From assembly GCA_037903355.1 (NCBI GenBank), contig JBAJFE010000034.1, positions 868,001-932,000 of the forward strand: 64,000 nt of DNA. The letters run 5' to 3'. The translations under genes and the position numbers were made by a program. Shown piece after piece: positions 24,101 to 36,600 of this stretch. The notes beneath the pieces were generated by a model. The model was given only the letters and a program-made list of their open reading frames with translations. It ran no database searches and was not told where the DNA came from. The DNA comes from Trichuris trichiura (Eukaryota; Nematoda; Enoplea; Trichinellida; Trichuridae). Position 1 is the first letter of the stretch, and each line of letters starts with the position of its first letter.

Positions 24101-26150
24101 CCTATTCTGAGTTTAAAAAGGTTTGCGTGATTTTGAACGTGGCCTTATTGCATTTTGTTAATGCTCCTTTTGTTCCTATTCCTCAAATCTTGAATGTATT
24201 GATTTTTGTGCTTGACTGACAACGCGATTGTGTCTTCGCCACCTGCTACAACCACATTTTGTCGCCATATTTTAACTTCAACCTAATCCTTAACGTTATT
24301 TCCGCTTAGCCGACAGTATGAAAATCATCGTCTCAGCGTTGAATTTCAACCACAGTGGTCGATTGGTTTTTTAAAAATCCGTTTGGCTGACAATTTCTTG
24401 AATGCTACTCTTCGCCTACGTAGGAAAACTAATCTTTCAAGTGAATTGAGTTTGTTCTTTTCGATTGTTGTTAATTCGCATGTGAAGTTGCGTATTTATC
24501 GCTTGTACCCGTTGCTGTTATGGCTAAAGAAGCTATATCAAATAGTTAGGCATCAGCTTAATTTTTAGCTGAAAGTTCAGTGCGACAGTTCAGCCTGACC
24601 AAAGCATGCTTAAGACAGGTTAACTGGCTTCTATTCTCAAATGGATATTGGTGTTATATGTCTTAAATCTTATTTCAATAAATTGCCTTGAGGAATATGA
24701 GTTCTCTTGAATTGTATGCATGAAATGCATATGTACATTCGTTGCTTTTATGTAGCGGCTGATTGAATTGATGGCTGGGCACGTTTGTAACCGCATTTTT
24801 TACCCAAAGGTAAACTAAACCGATTGATTTTAGCCTTAGTAAAACCATGTCAACGCTTAAGCATTTACCTGAATTTTTTATTTGCCGTCCAGGGGGAATG
24901 GTGCTTTTCAAAGCACAGTTGATGTTGGCTTTTTGCTAAATGCAAAAAAATGTTCCTAAGTTCCGCATTTGGTTTGAAGCTGGATGAAAATAAATCGATA
25001 AGCATGATAAATGCTCTTCTCATGTTTCCATTAACATGGTTGGTACCTATCCATTTATCGTCAGTGTCTATAATCGAAGAAGACTGGTATTCTATTCTGT
25101 GCAGGTGAACGAGCAGTTATTTATACAAAAGCAGCAGAGCACAACTTTTACTGAGAATTCTGGAGTATAGAAACTATCTTGTTCAGATGTCAGGATTGGT
25201 GGATTTTGAAAAGTTGTTACTCCGTCACATGAATGCATGTAAACTAGTAGGTTGATTCAGGTACTGTGCAACATTGGCCTTACTGTTCGGTGCTGTCCAT
25301 ACTTCAGTATTCTCTCCATCTTGTCACGGTTTATCGGACGGTTTCATTTGTTTGTCTCTAGCTCTCGCAATATCTTTGGCTAAAGTTTTGGCCGCAGTGA
25401 TCAGAGCGGCTGTGCATACAAAGCAGGATTTATTGGGAAGGAACTTTTGATTTCAAGGAATTAGTGCAGGCATGTCCCGCTTTACGAAGGTTCGTGGAAC
25501 TGTAGATATTGTTCTTAAAGTGAAGTCTTTGTAGTGGGGCAGTAGTTCGCATTACATAACACAACAGGCGGGCTTGAGCGCAATCCGGAAGAAAATCATT
25601 CAGAAGCTCCAGGGATGGTAAATGGCACATAAAGTCGAAGAAAATGGCCATGATGCACTGAAAGCAGCAATAACTTGTAAAAAAGAGCCCCGTAAAAGGT
25701 AGAAATAGCGTGGGTGCATCGTTGTTTCGGTTACTAAATTGAGAAAATAACGAACGGAGGGCTGGGATTGCGCGAAGACAAGAAGTTCATTGATTGGTAA
25801 CGACGTCGCAGTGCCGTCAGGACGGCAACCAATTCTTGCGTGTTTGGACACAGATGGTCGCGGTTGATCGTCCACTTAAAAAGGGGTCTTATAATAGCTA
25901 TTATGTCCTATCTCTTTTCTTCGTAACAACGAGTAATGCTCTCGCAAATTCTTCATAGAGCGTGGGCTCGTATAAACTCAGTTTGGTAACATTGAGACTT
26001 CGCAAGGTAGGGCATACTTGTATTAATCAATTTATTGTCAGCTGCTTTGGACACCATTCTGTTGTGGACTGTGTGAGCTGACGTTGAATAGGAGCATAAG
26101 CTGCCTCTGGAACTTTTTTCCAAATTTCTTCTTACTAAAGACATCCGTAA
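21142..26150. other. No gene recognised
   Basis: Short frames without domains; several T-rich tracts. A box TTAACGGGTACAAGG near 21400 belongs to the foldback family. Confidence 0.5.
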
Positions 26151-26151
26151 T

Positions 26152-26255
26152 TCACAACTGCTGAAGACGGGTCTCGGTCGACCCGAAAGCTCCGGAGTTA
26201 TTTAGCACATTAAACGGGAATAATTCCATAATAAAACTTTTACATTATGAATTTC
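26152..26255. repeat. Solo arm of the foldback family
   Basis: Only one arm is present: ribozyme core, then TTAAACGGGAATAATTCC, then ATAATAAAACTTTTACATTA, matching the outer end of the 30.89-31.75 kb element (AAACGGGAACCG, then AATAAAG and TTTCATTATGAA). No inverted partner is visible to its left. Confidence 0.7.
26158..26195 (+). ncRNA. Hammerhead-ribozyme-like motif (solo)
   Basis: Stem I CTG (26158-26160) pairs with CGG (26193-26195), one wobble. CTGAAGA 26161-26167, stem II GGGTC/GACCC with loop TCGGTC, GAAA 26185-26188, AGCT, C17 at 26192. Confidence 0.7.
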
Positions 26256-28489
26256 TTCTTACTATCAAAAGAATGCTTTTTCCGTTTGTTTAGGACTAAA
26301 GTTTCTCTCACTGGGCATTTGGTAGTTGGGAAAAAGTGAATAATGAATGCGCTGTTGCGATAATATGTAACACTTTGTCATTCTCGGAAATTTTGTGTCA
26401 GATGGCAAAAGAAAGGTTTTTGCTTTCCTTAGCTTTTGGAACTGCTACGTTTGCCATTTTTAGGGGATACGTGTGGACAGTTTCCAGAAGTTGTAATAGA
26501 CTTCCATAAAGCGTAGTAGCTTTTTGGGCGTTTATGTTATGGACACCTTGCATGACATTTGGTTGAAGCGTAAGCGAGTATATGGAAGCTAGACAGTAGC
26601 TCTCTTGTTTTCAAGACAGTTTATGACATTTTACTGGAATTGATTAACCGCGATCCGCTTGATAGCCCGTCGTTAAACTGCTTTATTCGTTTGTGGAACT
26701 TGATTTAGTTGTTAGGTAGAGTTCATCAATTATAAATTTCTACGGGAATTGCTAATTTCATGCTGCTAACTTTCCGTTTTAGTTTACTGAGGGTTCCTAA
26801 GTGGACTTTAAAAGCGCCTCTGTCAGAGTCGCGCGGGACCATGCAGTTAGGGTTTTCCTTTGATTCTGGCTTGACGTGATGGTGATCACTCCGTTGCATT
26901 GGCTTTTTTTCCTTCACGGAGGACAAAATTTATCCCTTTTAGCAGATGACGCCATTGATGGGGTGCATGATTAAGCGTCTTTCTGTGACGTCATCACTCC
27001 TTATTAACTGATTTCAATACTGTGGCTTAATTTTTAACGATTGATGAATTTGATAATCTGGCAACAACTAGAATATTCTCAAATTTAGAGGCTGCCCTGC
27101 TTACGGTGGACCTGGTTTTAAAAAGTGCTCTGAATTGGACCACGCCCACTCTGAGTTGTGTTATTTGCGTCGTTCTCTTCTCAGGCTGGTGACGTGCCCT
27201 ATGCGGTATTTACGGCGCTGCGCTTGGGGTACGTGCTGCAGGTCCATCAGTTACCTGGTCATGAGGGCGAACGACAGATATTCTTTAGAATATGCATTGA
27301 CTGATTGTCTCAACTTCAATAGGGCGGTTGAAACGAAACGCCATCGTGAGTCGGAAGTCCCTTGTATTTTGCTTTCGTCGGAGCATTCAAGTACTGCTTA
27401 AATAGCTTTTCTTTATGTGTCTCTTAGGGCATTTTCTCATGGTAGATGCAAACTGAATGTTAACAAATGTTAGCAGCGTTTTTGACGTGATCCGTCAATC
27501 AACAGAAAAGACAGCACTCACATTCGCACAATTTCACCATTCGTTATGTGAAGTTATGGGAAAAGAACCGTATGAGAGTTAAATTGTAACCCAAGAAAGA
27601 TAAAAAGTATAGGTTGCAAAACTGCCCTATTTTGTCCCTAGTAATTTCAACGCTAAGGACGGGATGAATTATCTTCGAACTCATCAATCCGCGTTAAAAA
27701 CGTGTTTTTCGCCGTTTCGTCTTGTCTCAGATAACCTGAACTCGTCAGTAGATGTCCATTAGCTCACTCTGCCGTGTCGACAGAACATGTGCGGTTCTGA
27801 AACTTAACGAAGGAACACTTACATGACTTAAATTATAAGCGTTTGCTAAAGAAAAGGAAAATGTTGATTTAAACCGTTGGGAGATGTTTATTGATCCTTT
27901 CATAATCTTGAGCGGGCCCATCATATCTGCTCGAATTCTTGGCTACCATGATGCATTCTGCGATAAGATAAAGTCAACGTCTCTTCAAGGAGCACGCCGA
28001 GAGCAATGTATAATATCGGGTTTTCTGTTTTTGCACGCACGTACACATCGACGGCAACATGCATAAATTATGAAAATTCTTAATCGTCAGAGAAGCGCGA
28101 CCTGTGGTTTTACCATTGCTTGAGCTTCTTTTAAAACTGATATCGCTGTTCACTATCAGCAGTATAACGGTTAGGTGGACCAAGGTCAAAATTCTGATAG
28201 GTCGAAAACGGGCTGTAAAGTTTTTCTTTATGGCAGTTGAGCATTGGCATCTTCTAGATAAGGAGTGTATTTGGAGGCCTTATCGTACTGGTCTTGCTTT
28301 TTAAATTACAGACTTTGAGTAAGGGCAAAATTTTAAAGTGCATTTTCGACTTATTCAGGATTTTGGACGCCACCTCGTTTAGGCACACAGAACCATTAGT
28401 AGTTTTTTTTCATAGTAATTATTAAGTAAAGTATGAGTTGCGCCAGCACGAAATCTACGGTACAATTGCCTTTGATGTGATAACTATGA
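26256..28489. other. No gene recognised
   Basis: No supported exon. Frames such as 27135-27401 lack a recognisable domain or convincing splice sites. Confidence 0.45.
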
Positions 28490-28491
28490 TA

Positions 28492-30329
28492 CCCTTTTCC
28501 CTATCATAAGGCCTGGTCTTATATTTATTCTTTTTCAAAAAACATAACAGGGTGTGTTCTCCGGAAATGTCTTACATTTTCAGGTACTACACTCTACACA
28601 TGTTCATTTATTTATGTGCAGAAGCCCATAACGAAGCGTAAATGTAAAGGAAGGAAAATATCGAAACACCTAGAAGAAAAACCATAAATTTAAGGCAAGA
28701 AAAGTGTACGAATACTTACGTTTAATCCAACACAGTCATGCCATCATTTTCTGGAAAGTCTTCATACATTTTTGAATTCTGAGTACTGGCCTGATGTTCT
28801 TGCAGGACCGTTCAGTCCAGCCTTTCATGTCTTGCAACAAAGCTCTTCTTAAACGAGCATTCCTTGTTCAAGTAGCCTGCTCGTAGAGCATTGGCAACAT
28901 AGCTGTCAATGATTTTGTCCCATGAGTTCTTTACCCAAGTCACAATGTCTTGCAACCTGGGCCTCATAAAGTTTTCACGTTGATTTTTCTCCATTTTACT
29001 TTCAACGTAGTAATTGATTTCACTGTGCAAATTGCCTTTGAATGGCTTGTTTATTCCAATATTAAGAGTCTGAAGGTAGGCAGTCATTCCTGCGGGAAAC
29101 ATTACCTGATCTATTCTTCTCTCTGAAAGTTCTTCACCTATTTAGAACGGTGAATGCTGGCTGAATCCCAGACTGTCATTCCTCTTTGGCCACCTCGCAA
29201 AATAAGCGGCAGCATTAAATCGACCCACTTCCTTATCGACCCTCATTAAATCGACTGTGCGCACGAGGCTTTTTTGGTTTGAAAAACATAAATACCTGAA
29301 ACGCGCTCAATTTCGTTTTTCTTTCCCTTTGTAATGATTAGAGGAGGGATTTTCCTTTCGTCCAAACGAATTGCCGACATGCAAGTGACGCGAGCACTTT
29401 CGTAACCAGTAGAAGCAATGTAGATTAACGAGGCTTCCCTACGGTCACTTGCTGTTTGAAATCTTTGGCTCATAAACACTGCAGTTTCATCCATAGCAAT
29501 CATGCAGGACAGTTGGTACTTAGGAAAATCGATTCTGTCAACAAAGGATTTGAGTGCGAATGCATGTTTAATAACTTCATTATCTTCAAGCTTGAACAAT
29601 ATTGTCGATCTGCTTAGTGACAGTTCATGTCGCTGAAGGAAGCTATCCAGCCAATGCTGTGACGCTTTGAATTTTTCTGTGGATATCTCTAAGCGTGATA
29701 CCATTGCAAGGGCAGATGCCTGAACGTCAGACCTGCGCACAGTGAAAACCTCTGCTTTCCTGTCAGCAATTCATTCACAAATGATGTCCCCAAGCTCAGG
29801 AAACAATGGCTGCCGACCTGATCCACACTTACGCTTCTTTGCATTTCCTTCGGCCATTTTTTCTAATTTATCGTACTGTGCTCGTCGTTTTTGAACCATT
29901 CGGAGATCCAGCTTTTTCTCTTTGCACAAAGCCGTCAGATTCTTGCTTTTGAAGTCCTCCACGATTGCCTTCTTGTCCTCGACGCTATAACTCTTCCTTT
30001 TTGCAGGCATCTTGCCTGACAGTGGAAATATTATTGCCTTTTGCGAACAAAACTGCAAAAATTGTTAGGAGAAATTCTTTCGGACTGCGCACATGTAGCA
30101 ATGCACTTTACTCGTAAAATCTACAGTACAGTAATTTACCCATACACAAGCTGTATGTTTTAAGATACGATACACCCGTCACATTTTCCAACGGACTTGG
30201 TAAATATGCCTCTCTGGCGGACGATCGCAACTGGGGCTTATTCCTAGGGCAGGGCTTACATTAACAAGCATCCTATAAAGTCATGTTAGGATGTATTTTC
30301 AGGTGAGGTCTTATTATAGGGAAACACAG
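28492..30329 (-). mobile_element. Tigger/pogo-like DNA transposon, degraded
   Basis: About 1.84 kb flanked by TA (28490-28491 and 30330-30331), the target site of this superfamily. The left end reads TTTTCCCTATCATAAGGCCT; the right end, inverted, reads GTGTTTCCCTATAATAAGAC. These imperfect inverted termini of the TTTCCC-ATAAG type enclose a CENP-B/pogo-type transposase pseudogene on the minus strand. The element is dead. Confidence 0.8.
28722..30010 (-). pseudogene. Tigger/pogo-like transposase pseudogene
   Basis: Starts at ATG (30008-30010): MPAKRKSYSVEDKKAIVEDF is a CENP-B-type N-terminal helix-turn-helix. A second DNA-binding domain (W near WLDSFLQRHELSLSR) and the DDE nuclease follow. 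First catalytic Asp is in MIAMDETAVF; second is in TVWDSASIHRS; the third position, normally LDV before GINKPFK, reads LNIGINKPFK, so Asp is lost. Breaks: an in-frame TGA where TGG is likely near 29772, a duplication of TCGATTTAATG near 29240 with loss of frame, a TAG after HRSK, a frameshift near 29105, and a TGA near 28822. Enzymes of this family cut and paste at TA. It cannot make an active protein. Confidence 0.85.
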
Positions 30330-30331
30330 TA

Positions 30332-30890
30332 TGTAGCGTTAACACCGTAAGTAATTTTTATAGAGGAATAGCTAGCATGCGTTATGCGTACTAAGGCAGG
30401 ATAGTGCATGTAGCTCACAACTGAAATGAAGACCTGTTCGTTTGAAAAAATCTTCATTTATGTTTTTTCCTTATCTTTGAACATAGGTACTGGGGCCACT
30501 TATATTTCTTTTTCAGCAAATGAGGCGCAACAATAATTCACTACACTTTTCTGTGAAACCTTGAGTTATACTCACTGAATTAGACTTTTTAATGCTTCGT
30601 TTATTACCTTGTCATCTTTCACTGTGTAGCGGGGATGACGTATTTCGTTGTTCGCTAAGACTTTACCCGAAGTCACGCTTGTCTTGTGCAGTGTTTTTGT
30701 TTTTCATTTTAAGGATAAAATTTTTACTTATTCGTTTAGTTAGCATAAACGATGACAATTTATGATAGCACTGAGAGCGGTTTACGTCAAGTCTGACCAT
30801 TGGGCTTCCAAAAACTGATGATACTTTTGTTAATTTATCTAGACCCAGACAACAACCTGGCAACAGACGCCTTTAGCTGAACTTTTCGTG
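30332..30890. other. No gene recognised
   Basis: Spacer between the Tigger-like element and the large foldback. Nothing coding seen. Confidence 0.5.
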
Positions 30891-30950
30891 TTTTCATAAT
30901 GAAAAAGCTTTATTACGAATCGGTTCCCGTTTATGTATATAAAAGATACT

Positions 30951-30988
30951 CCGGAGCTTTCGGGTCGTTCGAGACCCGTCATCAGCGG
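30951..30988 (-). ncRNA. Hammerhead-ribozyme-like motif (left arm)
   Basis: Minus strand: stem I CCG, CTGATGA, C, stem II GGGTC/GACCC with loop TCGAAC, GAAA, AGCT, C17, stem I partner CGG. Full core; stem I is a compensatory variant of the GCG/CGC form. Confidence 0.7.
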
Positions 30989-31656
30989 TCTAAAGTTGTA
31001 AATATGATTTTTGGCAGCGAATGCCATCTATCGTTTCCGAGGATTTTAAAGCGGGCATTTTTAAAGTTTTCCGTTGGTAGGTTTTCGCATTTGAGTCTAT
31101 TAGCGCAATTCTTTTTCTTGTTCCGTATGGCTTCTAGATTGTGTCTTCGTTGTTTCGAACATTCTTGTTTGTTGTTGAATCGCTGTTTTTCCATATTGCA
31201 TTCATTTTTCTTTTTCTTTCTTCTTTTTCCTTTTTCTTTTTCTTTCTTTGTTTCATATATATTTCAATTTTATCCATTTCTATTTGTTCTAATTATTTGT
31301 TGTTGAAGTGAAAACAAATAATTAGAACAACGGATGAAATACAAAAACCGGGAAAGAAGAGAAAACAAATAATTAGAACAAATAGAAATGGATAAAATTG
31401 AAATATATATGAAACAAAGAAAGAAAAAGGAAAATGAAAATGAATGCAATATGGAAAAACAGCGATTCAACAACAAACAAGAATGTTCGAAACAACGAAG
31501 ACACAATCTAGAAGCCATACGGAACAAGAAAAAGAATTGCGCTGACAGACTCAAATGTGAAAACCTACCAACGGAAAACTTTAAAAATGCCCGCTTTAAA
31601 ATCCTCGGAAACGATAGATGGCATTCGCTGCCAAAAATCATATTTACAACTTTAGA

Positions 31657-31694
31657 CCGCTGATGACGGGTCTCGAACGACCCGAAAGCTCGGG
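31657..31694 (+). ncRNA. Hammerhead-ribozyme-like motif (right arm)
   Basis: Same as the left arm but with GGG instead of CGG after C17, so the pair next to the core is lost. Core otherwise complete. Confidence 0.6.
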
Positions 31695-31752
31695 AGTATC
31701 TCTTATATACATAAACGGGAACCGATCCGTAATAAAGTTTTTTCATTATGAA

Positions 31753-33693
31753 AATATATGGGTCCGTACCAAGACATCACGTTTTCAAAACTTTTCATGT
31801 TGTATTTTAAAAACCGCATTCCTTCGTGAAAATGCTGTTCAAGAGACATTTGTGCGACATAATAATTTGTTTCAGTGCTGGAGCGCGCTGTAGCTTTATG
31901 GTAATCTTTTGAACAGCCATTTTGGCGGAATAAGCTTACCAACTTAATCACACGACATTTTCCACTGACTTGTTTCACACAGCTTTATACTACGCGCTTT
32001 AAGAATTGCATCGATGCCTGTTAAAATTTTTGGAAGTTTTATTGAAAGTTAGTATCTGACATACGCTCGGTATTATTTCTTTACATCATCAGTTGTAAGT
32101 ATAAACCGCATTTCCATAATAACTAATTTTTTTTGAATGCCTAATATGTCAATATTAGTTTTATAGATACTTCTGTCACTGGTCGCTTCTTAGCTTTATT
32201 TCTTATTTTTTAAGCTTGCTTTACAGATGCTTTCACGTTGATGACTTCCCGTTTTACTGCCTTTTCATTGTTGCTTTGTATTGGCAAATAAATTGCTTGT
32301 GCGGTAACAGTATATCTCTACTCCTGTGTCACTGAATATGCTAGTGGAGAGTCATGAATCACCGTCAGTCTGATAGAATTTACACAAAGATATGAACTAG
32401 AGCTGCTACGACCTATTAGTAAGCTTCAGCTTAAAAATATGTATGAAATCAACTGTTCTCCCTAACACTATTATTTGATTGGTATTGATTAGCATTTTCT
32501 GTTCCAAAGCGGCTACGTAGATTTATTAGTTTGGTTTTCATTCTGACGTTTTTTATGTTCACTGCTTGGCTGCCCATCCGCTAGGCTCAACGATTTTTCA
32601 ATTCCGTGACGGTTCTTTTCATCCCTTTATCATTGAATAATTGTTTAATAGCATTTTGGTATTAATTATTAGTTGATATTCCGTATTAATGGGATACGTG
32701 AGCAAATCTAGGCTTCAAAACATCGGTTTCCTTTACTACTATGAATTGACTGAAAACTAGATGCCTAGCAACAGTGCAAAGTTTAATGTTGTCAGGAAGT
32801 CCGCTGCAAATCATCAGTCCACTCAAGAAAAGGTTAACCAGACAGATTAATATGGAACCTTTGGAACACACTTATTTTATCTTAAGCGTCAAAGGACGTC
32901 ACTGTTTCCACGCGAGATTAAATTTTGCTTTCGTGACAGATCTCGACTGATTTCCGTTGAAATATCTTTCCCCACTTTTCGTGCCTGTTGTTTGCGCTTC
33001 TACGAATTTCTGCAATATGCGCAGTAGTTCTATTCGTATCTGCTCTTTCTAGCTAGATAAGTTGTGCTTGTATACGTTTCACTAGGCGCGTATTTAGGTC
33101 TCATGGTTAATAGACTTTATTTGCGGTTTTTAGCTTGCTAAAGTGCTTGAAAAGAGCTTGCGCATGTGTTGGCCCCACTTGGCTTTCTTCTCCCTTAGCA
33201 GTGCACATGTTGAAACTGATTCCACTCTTATGTTCTGTGAAACTAATTGTTTATTTTCTAAAATTTGCTGCTATCCCAGCTATCATACTTTATTCTGTCA
33301 TCATAGCTACTTTCTTTTGGCGCGCCTCTGCGTAGAAATGGTGTCAGCGAGCATGTGGTTTGACATTTTCTATAAAGCAAGAAGTTTAAAAATAGAAAAC
33401 CCTTTTTGCCACATGGCAAATTGTACTTTTTGGATTACCAGTAATTGTGGTTGCTGTATTGGTCAACCTCAAAGGTGCTTTTGTTTCTAATGGAAAGATT
33501 TAGGTTTGCTACCTTGAAGCCACGTGTTAGAATAGCGCTGTGACTGAGGTAGTTAGCGCTGTGAGCTGTCGCATCCACTTTGTATTATTCGTGCCAGTAG
33601 AAAATGCTTTTATGTGAACATTTCGTAACACTGTCTGTTTTCAGCTTTTTTCTTGCGGCATACTTCCCTAAGTGTCTAGAGACACTTTAGAGG
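31753..33693. other. Region upstream of the SAC2-like gene
   Basis: No exon recognised. Presumably holds the promoter and 5' UTR of the gene starting at 33694; no motif can be assigned. Confidence 0.45.
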
Positions 33694-36600
33694 ATGGAGT
33701 TTTTGGTGTCGCCAAACGAATACCTGTTCATCAGGGAGTCTTCATTGTTGCGTTGCTCTCGACTGACCGGTGCAGTTCAAATTGAACCTACTGGTAAATT
33801 TCTACATTCTGTGCTTTGTTATTTGTCTAACTTACCAGACGGTTTTCTGCTATTTGACTATTATTCTATCACGTTTGTAATTCCATTTAATAGAAATAGA
33901 CAATGAAATTTCGTCATTTTTGTTGTTAGTAAAACAATTATATGCCTCTGCTACGGTCAGAGAGCGCATGTATGTAGGCGTTATTGATCGTCATGTTATA
34001 CTCATGCATTATTTCAATATCGCCACAAATATGCATTATATATATTAAGCTGGTGCATTCAAATTGGCCATTGTTGCAGTCAGGTTTGTGCTTTTATAAT
34101 TATGTCTCAGCTGAGCTTTTACCGTATTCATCGAGGTCAACGTTATTTTGTTTATTTGAAGTAATCAGCATCAGAACGGACACAGTTTTTTCAACACTTT
34201 TCCATGGGTTCAATACCTTTCTCAATAATTTCCCAAGAGCTTTTAGAAGTTCTTAAAAAGCGTTTTTGATTTTCCTTTGTCGTTGTACGTTTCTTACTGC
34301 AAAAGGGCAACTGAATCTCGACAAAGTTGATAATCGGTAGACGATAAGCCTGACGAGTGAAGAGGTACCAAAATTCCTGCGGTCTTTTAGTTGGTATAGA
34401 CGGTGAAAGAGGAAATGTGGCTGAACGTTCTCATGCAGAAGGATCAGTCCTCGGGTTGAACAACCTTGACCACATTTTCTCAATTTATTCTATATTCCTA
34501 CCAATTCACGGCAGTAGACATCTGCCGTGACATATTGGCCTGACGTAAAAAAGTTATAATCGATAACTCCTTTGGCGCAACGTAGTGTCAATATGACAAT
34601 CTTTGAGCGGAGACCTGGCTTCGAGAACTTTTTCAGAAATCCCCTCTGTCAACTAAATTGCGGCAAGCATCCTGTAATCACAGTCCCACCATTTTTGTCG
34701 CACATAAAAATGTGATTCGTAAAGTCTGAGCCACCATAGAAAACAAGTTTTAATGTGGTTCAAGCGTTTGCAATTTCTGGTCATCAATCAGTTCGTGATG
34801 TATTCATGTCTAATTTTTTTACTTTCTCAGTTTCAGCGAGATGCCCATTGACGATTGAATGATGTAGCACTAACTGCAATGCTAATGTTTCCGGTATTGG
34901 CTCTACCTCTACCGCTCCTTTCGCAACGGTTTTATTGAACAACGGTTTGTGGTTTTCGACCCGTTTTTTTACGACGTCCGTGATGCCGTCGCTCTGCGTT
35001 TTGTGTGAAGACGAAACTACCGTTTTGAACAGCATTTACCACCCCAAAATTGAGCAAAATCATAACAGGTAGCAAACGAAATTGGCTCGAGTTTAAGCTA
35101 GTCCAAGAAAAGCAATTGAAATCAAAAAGTTTTCATAATTGGGAGAACGGTTAGGCGCGCGGCTGTTAAAGCTCGGTCTACAACTACACACATAAAAACT
35201 ACGCCTTCCGTGATTCAATTATGCATTAGCTGCCAGGTGCGCTCGGCTGTAGTTAGGGAACTAATTGCAATAGAAATTAGATGCACAAAAAGTAGCAGTT
35301 TTGATTGCACTAATCTAGTAATTTTGTAAGGGTAACTGCCTTTTACGACTTCAGCCTTTCAGAAAAACAATCAAAGAATTTTCCTGGTTTTAATCCTTCA
35401 TAAATGTGACACTTTTTAACGGTGCATTTTTCGTTTGATGCCTTACTCACCCTGCTGATCAGCTGACTGCGCTGCGGTTGTAGCTAATATATACAGGGCG
35501 TCCCCGATTTGCGATGGATTCAGGCTTACGACGGGTTCGACAACGGAACTTATCCTATTCGAAATATAAATCTTGTTCTTTGGGAATAACAGTTGCAAGA
35601 GTGAAAGCTGATCGCCACATTCAACATGTTATCAGCCGTTAAAAAGAAATATACAACGAAATACCGAAGAGTATAGAAGCAAAACTTGGTGCCTTCCTAC
35701 CGCGGACTACTGCCACACTATCAACCATGACAAAAGCGCCCTCGTCCACCTATCAGTGAGCAAAGCAGGGAAAGAATTTCACTGAGTTGCCGCTATGACA
35801 TTACTATCGCCTTGCAAGTATCAGTTAGGTGCATCGAACGATCCGTGAGCTCTTGCATGTGTATGTGTATTAATGTAATTGCCATATACGGAGTCACACT
35901 TTATTAACTCCAGAACAGAATTGCTACATTATAAAACAACTTCCTATGACATGATTTCTCTCAATTGTAAGCTAATTAAAGAGTTTAAGCTTGCTAATAC
36001 AAGCTACATGGACCCTTGATATTCAATCGGTTCTAATCTTCAGCATAGATTTGTTACGGTTCGTCATATCTATTTCACTGCGCGGACCTCGGATAGTGTT
36101 TGCTCACCGTGCCTGTGCTAAAATACGTTGAATACCATGAAGTTCAACTTTATCTTAAGCATAGATTCAAGTCTAAATGTATGCCAATGACAGCATTGAA
36201 CCAATGCCTGCCCAAAGAAGAGCAAGAGTGATGGGTAAACTCCCTCTAACATGCCGCCACTGCGGTTTGGTTCAGCATTAAATGCATTGACTAGACGTTT
36301 CGACTTACGATGGCACGCTTGGAAAAAATGACTTTATAAGTCGGAGTTATCCTGTGTATATTTGTATATGTATAATTTATACACGGAACCCACGTCCCCG
36401 ACTATGTACGGGGGTCAATCTTCTTTCCCATGTCAAAGTAGTATGTCAGAACGAAATAGATCTTATTAGAATGTTATTATTAGAAGTGGCTTACATTTGC
36501 AGATAATCCTGAAATGTCAACGTCAGATTACGGAGAAGGTCAACCTCTGCGCAAAGCTATTTTGATGCGGTCACTTTTATGTGAGTCAGCTCAGAATAAA

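Larger units (their letters stand above)
30891..31752. mobile_element. Large foldback element with paired hammerhead-like motifs
   Basis: About 860 bp palindrome with arms of roughly 400 bp. Both ends carry TTTCATWATGAAAA-like sequence, itself palindromic, followed inward by AATAAAG..., CGGGAACCG, the ribozyme core, and a long shared interior. The centre is rich in pyrimidine (left) and purine (right) and repeats AAACAAATAATTAGAACAA. Long frames on both strands mirror each other and are not genes. Confidence 0.85.

Noticed and set aside
25600..25875. Minus-strand frame with NELLVFAQSQPSVRYFLNLV
   Set aside because: Looked retroelement-like at first, but no motif of any reverse transcriptase, RNase H or integrase could be identified.
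30899..31746. Long frames on both strands (135-158 codons)
   Set aside because: They are mirror images produced by the palindrome; no coding signature.
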